Below are positions 1 to 3,771 of a DNA stretch of 5,791 nt, one piece after another. This DNA is from Methanosarcina sp. (GTDB lineage Archaea > Halobacteriota > Methanosarcinia > Methanosarcinales > Methanosarcinaceae). The position numbers and the translations under genes are program-made. The stretch lies in assembly GCA_013330315.1 (NCBI GenBank), contig DUIO01000299.1, positions 2,176-7,966 on the forward strand, in the 5' to 3' direction. The notes beneath the pieces were generated by a model that did no database searches, was not told the DNA's origin, and saw only the letters and a program-made list of their open reading frames with translations. Within the stretch, counting starts at the first letter, position 1. Every line of letters begins with the position of its first letter.

Positions 1-186
1 AAGGAATCCGAAGAAGAAGGGTACCTGCGCAAAGAAAGATCATACACTCAGTTTTACCGTGCTGTCCGTCTTCCGTCCAGTGTCAAAGAAGAGGGATCCA
101 CCGCAAAAATGGAAAACGGCGTCCTGACAATATCGCTACCTAAAGCGAAAATTGAAGAGCCAGCAAAGAAAATACAAATTGAGTAA
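1..186 (+). CDS. hsp20: Hsp20/alpha-crystallin family small heat-shock protein, C-terminal part
   Basis: This is the last 61 codons of a gene that begins before the window; it reads in frame from base 1 to a TAA at 184-186. The sequence shows the end of an alpha-crystallin domain: a YRAVRLPSSVK strand near fragment residues 19-29, then MENGVLTISLPK near residues 37-48, the most recognisable signature of the family. The C-terminal tail ends KKIQIE, matching the I-X-I anchor that locks small heat-shock subunits into oligomers. Members are ATP-independent cytoplasmic holdases that bind unfolding proteins under stress. The family call rests on these motifs; the start, promoter and full length lie outside the window. 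The last codons and the stop fall inside the first unit of a 15-bp tandem repeat, so the protein end coincides with the repeat edge. The gene faces the unknown gene at 468-869. Confidence 0.93.
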   Translation, partial: KESEEEGYLRKERSYTQFYRAVRLPSSVKEEGSTAKMENGVLTISLPKAKIEEPAKKIQIE

Positions 187-231
187 TTTAGGATTGAGTA
201 ATTTAGAATTGAGTAATTTAGAATTGAGTAA
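178..231. repeat. 15-bp tandem repeat, about 3.6 copies, spanning the Hsp20 stop codon
   Basis: The unit ATTGAGTAATTTAGA begins at 178, 193 and 208, with a partial fourth copy at 223-231; the first copy has one change (final G instead of A). The first nine bases encode the last two residues and stop of Hsp20, so each copy repeats an in-frame Ile-Glu-stop. The unit is a multiple of three and the first copy already stops translation, so copy-number change would not alter the protein. Replication slippage is the simple explanation. Confidence 0.92.
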
Positions 232-273
232 CCCATCCAGAAATGGAGAGTATATTCTTTTATAAATTATAAG

Positions 274-298
274 AAGGCTGCAAATCTTTGCAGTCCTT
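274..298 (+). terminator. Hairpin followed by T-rich DNA, probable Hsp20 terminator
   Basis: AAGGCTGCAAA (274-284) pairs with TTTGCAG-T-CCTT (287-298), giving an 11-bp stem with one bulged T and a two-base gap at the tip. The following bases are T-rich. Archaeal termination relies mainly on U-tracts, so the hairpin may instead shape or protect the mRNA 3' end. Confidence 0.55.
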
Positions 299-367
299 GT
301 ACTTTTACTCTTTCATTGCCATTTTAACTATTCTGTCTATTTTGATTATTACTTACTGTCCTCTGAA

Positions 368-463
368 TTTTTACTTTTTTCTCAGTTGTTTTTCTATACT
401 TATCTGCGGTTATTTTTTACTCTTTTTCAAGGATTAGCCTTTTTTCAGCAGAGATTTCTTTTT
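368..463 (+). terminator. Cluster of seven T-tracts between convergent genes
   Basis: On the plus strand there are runs of five or six T at 368-372, 375-380, 389-393, 413-418, 423-427, 440-445 and 459-463. The run at 440-445 follows a weak AAGG/CCTT stem (429-441). Oligo-U stretches are the main archaeal termination signal, so this would stop Hsp20 transcripts before they enter the opposite gene. No comparable T-tracts lie on the minus strand here, so the 468-869 gene has no visible terminator. The rest of 187-467 shows no gene. Confidence 0.5.
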
Positions 464-467
464 AAAT

Positions 468-869
468 TTAGCCATAATGAGGAAAAATGTATTTTATCTC
501 CTTTGGTCTCTCTCCTTCTCCTTCTTCAGCTTCATCAGGAAATTCCTTACTCCTTTTAGCTTCGGCGATTGCAACCTCAGGGTGGTTTTTCAGGAATTCT
601 CGCGAATAAGCCGTGGTTTCTTTGGCTGAGGATTGGAAGATTTCATTAATTTCTTCCCTGCTGAACTGCCCGTGGTAAAGAAGAAGTTGAGTTATTTTAT
701 TGCGAGTTTCCTGCGGTTCGTTCTCATAGTCAAGGGAGTAGAATAACTTACTTATGATAACTCTTAGACTCCAGGATCTGCTTCGTTCATTGTCTTTTAA
801 CTCAAAAGGGCTTTTTTGTTTGATTTTTTGTATAATTTCGGTAAGGTCATACTGGCTGATGTTCAACAC
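468..869 (-). CDS. Hypothetical protein of 133 residues, GTG start
   Basis: I do not recognise this protein. It looks soluble, with no signal peptide or membrane span. It appears mostly helical: a basic amphipathic N-terminus (LTEIIQKIKQK, residues 9-19), a middle segment with hydrophobic spacing (residues 33-64), and a possible short helix pair around FSREEINEIF (69-78). A Glu-rich linker (PDEAEEGEGERPKE, 111-124) precedes an aromatic tail, IKYIFPHYG. The start is uncertain. The codon is GTG (867-869), the frame opens only two codons upstream at a TAA, and the sole Shine-Dalgarno-like bases (TTAAGGGG) run directly into the GTG, leaving no normal spacer. A weak TATA-like AATTTTTATC lies at 896-905 on this strand, which would give a very short leader. 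It has no operon partner in the window. The protein-like composition supports a real gene, though recent N-terminal decay is possible. Confidence 0.65.
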   Translation of the reverse strand: MLNISQYDLTEIIQKIKQKSPFELKDNERSRSWSLRVIISKLFYSLDYENEPQETRNKITQLLLYHGQFSREEINEIFQSSAKETTAYSREFLKNHPEVAIAEAKRSKEFPDEAEEGEGERPKEIKYIFPHYG

Positions 870-1000
870 CCCTTAAGAAATTGGTTTGCAAGCTAGATAA
901 AAATTCTTAAACATGCTCCTGAAAATAAATGAATTTTGAAATTAACATAACGCGGATAGTAAGATAGTAGATAACGAGGCAAATAGAAGTATGGATGTAG

Positions 1001-1163
1001 GTAGTAAAATAGGATAAATAAAGTAATTAGGCAGTAAAACAGGTAATAATAAAACTGGTAGTAAAAATGGATAATAAGGTAAAATGAATAGAGTAAGGTA
1101 AAATGAATAATAAGGTAAAATGAATGGAGTAAGGTACTCTGAAAATAATGACGTAAAATGAAT
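1001..1163. repeat. Degenerate GTAAAA-type repeat tract
   Basis: Purine-rich units recur with variable spacing. Three units of the form GYAGTAAAAYAGGATAATA start near 1001, 1031 and 1058. They are followed by AAGGTAAAATGAAT at 1076-1089, 1095-1108 and 1112-1125, a decayed copy at 1131-1144 and another at 1151-1163, so the period is about 17-20 bp. All copies lie in the same orientation. Stops occur in all plus-strand frames. The minus-strand frame across it (942-1184) gives a low-complexity Leu/Tyr/Pro string that I take as a repeat artefact. The flanks, 870-1000 and 1164-1260, are A-rich with no feature I can support. Confidence 0.7.
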
Positions 1164-1261
1164 GCTGGAAAAATTAGAAATCAAAAAGTAAAAATTAAAG
1201 AAATTCAGAACAGGGAAATTTAAATCAAGGAAATGAAAACTAAAAAATTCAGAATGAAATA

Positions 1262-1399
1262 GTGCGGCATCAGGAAATTGTTCTCATCATCTTTTGCTCA
1301 GCTGGGGTAACTCTCATCATCGCCGCAAAATCCAGTATATCGGTGGTCTTATTTATGGTTACTGCCTTTACTGCTGTAATTTATTCATTTGTAGGGTAA
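1262..1399 (+). pseudogene. Short hydrophobic reading frame: membrane peptide or gene remnant
   Basis: From a GTG at 1262 this frame encodes 45 residues and ends at TAA 1397-1399. It has two strongly hydrophobic stretches, roughly IVLIIFCSAGVTLIIAA (residues 6-22) and ISVVLFMVTAFTAVIYSFVG (26-45), separated by a short KSS turn, as in a two-span membrane hairpin. The local DNA is clearly more GC-balanced than the A-rich repeats to its left, as expected of coding or once-coding DNA. Against an intact gene: the start is GTG, no Shine-Dalgarno sequence precedes it, a TAA lies in frame at 1241-1243, and the protein ends abruptly inside the second hydrophobic segment. It may be the decayed tail of a transporter or other membrane protein, or a genuine small membrane protein. 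I do not recognise the sequence. Confidence 0.3.
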
Positions 1400-1424
1400 T
1401 TTCCATAATCCCTGCACTCAATCG

Positions 1425-1438
1425 ATTTAAAATATAAC
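1425..1438 (+). promoter_or_regulatory. Possible TATA box in the long gap before cofE
   Basis: ATTTAAAATATAAC fits the archaeal TATA consensus and would place transcription start near 1458-1464. No supported gene follows until cofE at 1644, so it would give a leader of about 180 bases or an unannotated RNA. A 6-bp inverted repeat, ATTGCA (1464-1469) with TGCAAT (1493-1498), lies just downstream and is followed by an AT-rich run. Box match only. Confidence 0.25.
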
Positions 1439-1510
1439 ATTTGTAATCCTGAACAGAGCCAGCATTGCACATCTTAGCGAGAATCTTAACTTTGCAATAA
1501 TTTTAAATGT

Positions 1511-1552
1511 TTTATGAAGGCATTTAAAGGCTTTATGAAGGAATTAAAATTC
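1511..1552. repeat. 21-bp spaced direct repeat upstream of cofE
   Basis: TTTATGAAGG occurs at 1511-1520 and 1532-1541. The 21-bp units agree at 16 of 21 positions. The second unit ends in a perfect palindrome, GAATTAAAATTC (1541-1552). Two units 21 bp apart sit about two helical turns apart, which would suit a dimeric DNA-binding protein, but slippage explains it equally well. Confidence 0.6.
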
Positions 1553-1564
1553 TTGAGTAAGTGT

Positions 1565-1608
1565 GTTATTTAAAGATATTATCATCGTTATTTAAAGACG
1601 TTATCATC
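1565..1608. repeat. 22-bp tandem duplication carrying TATA-like sequence
   Basis: Two adjacent 22-bp units, 1565-1586 and 1587-1608, differ only at two neighbouring bases (TA versus CG at unit positions 13-14). Each contains GTTATTTAAAG followed by TTATCATC. TTATTTAAAG resembles an archaeal TATA box, so the duplication may have doubled a core promoter element or a regulator site. From the second copy, transcription would start around 1615-1620 and leave a leader of about 25 bases containing the cofE ribosome binding site. Confidence 0.75.
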
Positions 1609-1611
1609 AAA

Positions 1612-1626
1612 TACTATATTTTTAAA
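1612..1626 (+). promoter_or_regulatory. Alternative TATA box for cofE
   Basis: ACTATATTTTTAAA is a good AT-rich box, but by usual archaeal spacing it would start transcription at or next to the TTG start codon and exclude the ribosome binding site from the mRNA. A TTG start needs that site, so the TATA-like sequence in the preceding 22-bp repeat is the more workable choice. Confidence 0.3.
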
Positions 1627-1632
1627 ATTTTC

Positions 1633-1637
1633 GAGGA
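1633..1637 (+). promoter_or_regulatory. cofE ribosome binding site that fixes the TTG start
   Basis: GAGGA matches the methanogen Shine-Dalgarno sequence and ends six bases before TTG at 1644. No ATG or GTG lies in frame between the upstream TAA (1623-1625) and this codon, so TTG is the start. Confidence 0.75.
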
Positions 1638-1643
1638 AGTCCT

Positions 1644-2408
1644 TTGAAATTCGAAGCAATTGCCGTAGAAAACATCCCCCTGATACATAAAGGAGATAAC
1701 TTGCCCTCTGTTATCAGTGAGAGAATCGAACTTCAAGACAGAGATATTATTATTATTGCCTCAACCATTGTTGCAAAAGCCGAAGGGGAAAACTTCAGGC
1801 TCGAAGATGTCACCCCTGACGAGCAGGCTCTTGAGATTGCAGCCCGAACAGGGAAAGATGCGCGCTTTATCCAGGCTGTCCTGGCAAGAAGTAAAGAGGT
1901 CTTCGTTGAGGCACCTTTTATGCTTGTGACAACTCTTGCAGGGCATACCTGCGTAAATGCAGGGGTTGACGAATCCAATATTGAGCATGGATTTCTGCTC
2001 TACCCTCCTGGAAATCCTGATGCAAGCGCTTCAAAAATTGGAGGAGAGCTTGAACGGATTAGCGGGAAAAAGTTAAGTGTAATTATTACAGACACGAACG
2101 GGAGAGCCTTCAAGATCGGGCAGACAGGGGTTGCTATAGGTATTTACAAAATCAAACCGATAAAACGCTGGATAGGGGAAAAGGATCTTTTCGGCAAATT
2201 ACTGGAAATTACAGAGGAGGCAGTTGCTGATGAACTTGCAGGTGCTGCCAACCTTTTAATGGGAGAAGGGGCAGGTGGTGTTCCTGTTGTGGTTATTCGC
2301 GGGCTTGATTATTACTGCGAAGAGAATACCTCTATAAAAGAATATTACAGACCGGAAGATATGGATGTCCTTAAAAAAGGGCTCAGGTGCCTGAGAAATC
2401 AAAAATGA
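1644..2408 (+). CDS. cofE: Coenzyme F420:L-glutamate ligase (F420-0:gamma-glutamyl ligase)
   Basis: CofE uses GTP to attach L-glutamate residues through gamma links to F420-0, completing coenzyme F420, the deazaflavin hydride carrier of methanogenesis; it is cytoplasmic and metal-dependent. The 254-residue length is normal for the archaeal single-domain enzyme. Recognisable blocks are IPLIHKGDNL (11-20), DRDIIIIASTIVAKAEG (32-48), NAGVDESNI (105-113), LYPPGNPD (119-126), DTNGRAFKIGQTGVAIG (150-166) and LMGEGAGGVPVVVIRG (205-220). Asp109, Asp150 and Glu208 fall at positions I recall as metal ligands in the Archaeoglobus enzyme, which supports the TTG start. The longer bacterial FbiB form has an extra nitroreductase-like domain, absent here. 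The gene stands alone, preceded by repeat-rich DNA and facing the cupin gene; no plus-strand T-tract follows its stop, so its terminator is not visible. Confidence 0.95.
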   Translation: MKFEAIAVENIPLIHKGDNLPSVISERIELQDRDIIIIASTIVAKAEGENFRLEDVTPDEQALEIAARTGKDARFIQAVLARSKEVFVEAPFMLVTTLAGHTCVNAGVDESNIEHGFLLYPPGNPDASASKIGGELERISGKKLSVIITDTNGRAFKIGQTGVAIGIYKIKPIKRWIGEKDLFGKLLEITEEAVADELAGAANLLMGEGAGGVPVVVIRGLDYYCEENTSIKEYYRPEDMDVLKKGLRCLRNQK

Positions 2409-2421
2409 AGTAGAATAAAAC

Positions 2422-2510
2422 GGGTTAAAGAAGAAGGTGAGTTAAAAGAAAATGGGTTATAAGAAAAAGGTGAGTTAGAAGAAAAAATGGGTTGAAGATG
2501 AATTAAAAAT
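2422..2510. repeat. 32-35 bp purine-rich tandem repeat between cofE and the cupin gene
   Basis: Units begin with GGGTT at 2422, 2454 and 2489. The first (32 bp) and second (35 bp) share the order GGGTTA, AAGAARAAGGTGAGTTA, RAAGAAAA, AT. The third is partial (GGGTTGAAGATGAATTAAAA). The plus strand is almost free of pyrimidines, so the minus strand carries many T-tracts and could serve as terminator for the leftward dCMP deaminase-cupin transcript. The rest of 2409-2548 holds no gene; GAAATTC is doubled at 2513-2526. Confidence 0.75.
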
Positions 2511-2548
2511 AGAAATTCGAAATTCAGATTTAGCAAGTATTAAGCGAA

Positions 2549-2872
2549 TTATGATCGGATCATCGTCAGGACCATTTTAAATCTTTCCACGGCATGCAGA
2601 GCATGAGACTCATTGGCGGGCATTATTATCATGTCCCCTTTCTCCAGGATATTTTTATTCCCGGATATAGTGATTTCTGCCTTTCCGTCTATTACCTGAA
2701 CCATGGCGTCAAAAGGAGCAGTGTGTTCGCTTAGCCCTTCCTCCTTGTCAAAGGCAAATATGGTCACGGTTCCCGTGCCCTTGCGAATTATTTCCCGGCT
2801 TACAACGGACCCTTCCTGATATTCTATTAACCCTTCCAATCTCAATGTTCTGGCTTTTATTTCTTCAGGCAT
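2549..2872 (-). CDS. Small single-domain cupin protein, function unknown
   Basis: A 107-residue single cupin barrel. Motif 1 corresponds to GLSEHTAPFDAMVQVIDGKAEITI (residues 46-69) and ends in the usual Asp-Gly turn. Motif 2 corresponds to KGDMIIMPANESHALHAV (78-95). His50 and His90 are likely metal ligands, with His93 nearby. The second His and the Glu of the classical H-X-H...E motif are missing, so metal binding may be weak or unusual and I assign no reaction. Similar stand-alone cupins are common in anaerobes and remain uncharacterised. The start is ATG at 2870-2872, backed by AGGTGG five bases upstream. A GTG at 2879-2881 would add three residues, but it lies inside that binding site. 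The gene follows dCMP deaminase by 47 bases on the same strand, and a TATA box in that gap suggests it can also be transcribed alone. Confidence 0.85.
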   Translation of the reverse strand: MPEEIKARTLRLEGLIEYQEGSVVSREIIRKGTGTVTIFAFDKEEGLSEHTAPFDAMVQVIDGKAEITISGNKNILEKGDMIIMPANESHALHAVERFKMVLTMIRS

Positions 2873-2877
2873 TATTT

Positions 2878-2884
2878 CCACCTT
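2878..2884 (-). promoter_or_regulatory. Cupin gene ribosome binding site deciding ATG over GTG
   Basis: On the minus strand AAGGTGG ends five bases before ATG (2872-2870). The upstream in-frame GTG (2881-2879) is embedded in this site. A weaker AAGGG four bases before that GTG keeps the longer form possible. Confidence 0.65.
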
Positions 2885-2894
2885 ACCCTTATTT

Positions 2895-2907
2895 CATAAT
2901 ATATAGC
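2895..2907 (-). promoter_or_regulatory. TATA box in front of the cupin gene
   Basis: The minus strand reads GCTATATATTATG. With normal archaeal spacing, transcription would start near 2875, only a few bases before the ATG at 2872, giving an almost leaderless mRNA. The core GCTATATAT is the same word found ahead of dCMP deaminase and secF. It sits in the 47-base gap after the dCMP deaminase stop, so the cupin gene probably has both read-through and its own transcription. Confidence 0.5.
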
Positions 2908-2919
2908 TTATTCAAGTAT

Positions 2920-3381
2920 TCAATATTTTAGCTCAAAAGGAATATGTTCTACTTCAAGGCCTGCGCTTTTGAAGAATTCCAGAGAGTCCGTATCCGGATA
3001 AGGTGTTGAGTATACCACTCTTTTAATATTCGAATTTATGATCATTTTCGCGCACAGAATACATGGTTGGTGAGTGCAATAGATAGTTGCTCCGGCAATG
3101 CTGACTCCATGGATTGCAGCCTGGATAATGGCGTTCTGCTCTGCATGTACCGCTCTGCATTTCTCATGCCGCGTGCCTGACGGGATTTTCTCAAGGTCAC
3201 GGATACATCCGGTATCGAGGCAGTGTTCCATGCCGCTTGGAGCTCCGTTATATCCGGTTGATAGGATGCGTTTATCCCGGACAATTACTGCTCCCACGTT
3301 GTTACGGAGGCAGGTTGCCCTTTTGCCTACCACAAAGGCTATTTCGAGGAAATATTCATCAAGGGAAGGTCTTTCTGTCAT
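2920..3381 (-). CDS. Deoxycytidylate (dCMP) deaminase
   Basis: This zinc enzyme hydrolytically deaminates dCMP to dUMP, the precursor for thymidylate synthesis, in the cytoplasm. At 153 residues it has the usual length. The catalytic His-Ala-Glu is at 79-81 ([10 protein letters not shown]) and the zinc-binding PCILC has Cys107 and Cys110. TGYNGAPSG (42-50) is the conserved substrate loop. Cys54, Cys59, His72 and Cys75, in the insert between this loop and the catalytic motif, fit the extra structural metal site seen in dCMP deaminases, which favours this over cytidine or tRNA adenosine deaminase. Competence protein ComEB is the same family, but that role is not implied here. The ATG has no Shine-Dalgarno sequence, and a strong TATA box sits about 27 bases upstream, so the mRNA is probably leaderless. 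It stops at TGA and leads into the cupin gene 47 bases downstream. Confidence 0.93.
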   Translation of the reverse strand: MTERPSLDEYFLEIAFVVGKRATCLRNNVGAVIVRDKRILSTGYNGAPSGMEHCLDTGCIRDLEKIPSGTRHEKCRAVHAEQNAIIQAAIHGVSIAGATIYCTHQPCILCAKMIINSNIKRVVYSTPYPDTDSLEFFKSAGLEVEHIPFELKY

Positions 3382-3402
3382 TATTTTTAATGAACAGTAA
3401 CT

Positions 3403-3414
3403 GGTATATATAGC
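3403..3414 (-). promoter_or_regulatory. TATA box for dCMP deaminase, predicting a leaderless mRNA
   Basis: The minus strand reads GCTATATATACC. Its centre lies about 27 bases before the ATG (3381), the normal distance from TATA box to transcription start in archaea. Transcription should therefore begin at or within a base or two of the start codon. The absence of a Shine-Dalgarno sequence (the bases before ATG are ATTAAAAATA) agrees. Confidence 0.65.
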
Positions 3415-3476
3415 TATAGCGTTAGAACTTGTATCACTTTTAACAATAAATTTTAAATGAGTGAATTAACGCTATA
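3415..3476. repeat. Separated 10-bp inverted repeat in the divergent promoter region
   Basis: TATAGCGTTA (3415-3424) and TAACGCTATA (3467-3476) are perfect inverted copies 42 bases apart. The left arm abuts the upstream side of the dCMP deaminase TATA box; the right arm runs into CTATATAG. It could be a looped regulator site, or two diverged promoter elements facing each other. It is too far apart for a simple operator. Confidence 0.55.
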
Positions 3477-3514
3477 TAGAGAAAGAATTGTTTTTCGAGG
3501 AATGTTTAATATAA

Positions 3515-3556
3515 TCTATAGGATATAGAACTGAAACGGATCAACTTATCTATATC
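3515..3556. repeat. Palindromic TATA-like cluster upstream of secF
   Basis: TCTATA-GGA-TATAGA (3515-3529) is a palindrome with a three-base centre. GATATAGA (3522-3529) is also inverted relative to TCTATATC (3549-3556). Such sequence may contain extra TATA boxes in either direction, a regulator site, or simply reflect the restricted AT composition. Together with the flanking elements this fills the 390-base gap 3382-3771, in which I see no gene. Confidence 0.35.
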
Positions 3557-3655
3557 ATAAGGAACGCGGAATATTTCTCCCGGAACCGGAATTAGGAGAG
3601 AACTTATAACTTCGGTTACCAGGCATGTCCCGGATTATGAGCCTGGATGGTTGTG

Positions 3656-3666
3656 GCTATATATAC
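3656..3666 (+). promoter_or_regulatory. TATA box of the secF-secD operon
   Basis: GCTATATATAC is identical over 11 bases to the box of the divergent dCMP deaminase gene. Transcription would start around 3685-3690, leaving a leader of roughly 80-90 bases before the secF ATG. Other TATA-like sites upstream (3473-3479, 3515-3529, 3549-3556) are possible but give longer leaders. Confidence 0.55.
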
Positions 3667-3677
3667 GGAAACTTCCG
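3666..3677. promoter_or_regulatory. CGGAA/TTCCG palindrome, possible operator at the secF promoter
   Basis: CGGAA-AC-TTCCG is a perfect 5-bp inverted repeat touching the downstream edge of the secF TATA box and lying before the predicted transcription start, where a bound repressor would block polymerase. CGGAA also occurs at 3567-3571, 3581-3585 and 3587-3591. A second palindrome, TGTCCGGACA (3709-3718), lies in the predicted leader. No regulator is identifiable. Confidence 0.35.
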
Positions 3678-3758
3678 CGTTGTAAATTTGATCGTTTTCT
3701 GGATTTTATGTCCGGACAAAAACTCGGATAAGTTCAAAAAAAATAGATGCATTCATCC

Positions 3759-3762
3759 GGAG
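3759..3762 (+). promoter_or_regulatory. secF ribosome binding site
   Basis: GGAG lies nine bases before ATG at 3772. This start gives a normal SecF N-terminus. The in-frame ATG at 3625 is upstream of the likely TATA box and would add 49 residues unlike SecF. Confidence 0.6.
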
Positions 3763-3771
3763 TATTTAATT

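Noticed and set aside
178..231. CRISPR-like array
   Set aside because: The units are directly adjacent 15-mers without spacers, so this is a simple tandem repeat. The other repeat tracts also lack uniform repeats with unique spacers.
54..236. Minus-strand frame with repeated NYSIL residues
   Set aside because: The repeats are the 15-bp tandem repeat read on the other strand, and the rest lies opposite the Hsp20 coding sequence.
942..1184. Minus-strand frame giving a Leu/Tyr/Pro/Phe-rich 80-residue protein
   Set aside because: It is a translation of the degenerate purine-rich repeats read backwards, low in complexity with recurring ILPYY words, and has no convincing start region.
1425..1500. 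Small RNA gene before cofE
   Set aside because: There is a TATA-like box and a weak 6-bp inverted repeat, but no stable fold or known RNA family is visible; kept only as a low-confidence promoter.
2873..2881. GTG start adding three residues to the cupin protein
   Set aside because: The GTG lies inside AGGTGG, which is well placed for the ATG at 2872; the box-predicted transcript would also begin downstream of the GTG.
3042..3400. Open frames on either strand overlapping dCMP deaminase
   Set aside because: The dCMP deaminase frame has all catalytic motifs; the others give sequences without recognisable family features.
3625..3771. 49-residue N-terminal extension of SecF from ATG 3625
   Set aside because: It would start upstream of the best TATA box, has no binding site, and encodes residues unlike the SecF N-terminus; the ATG at 3772 has GGAG and gives a normal length.
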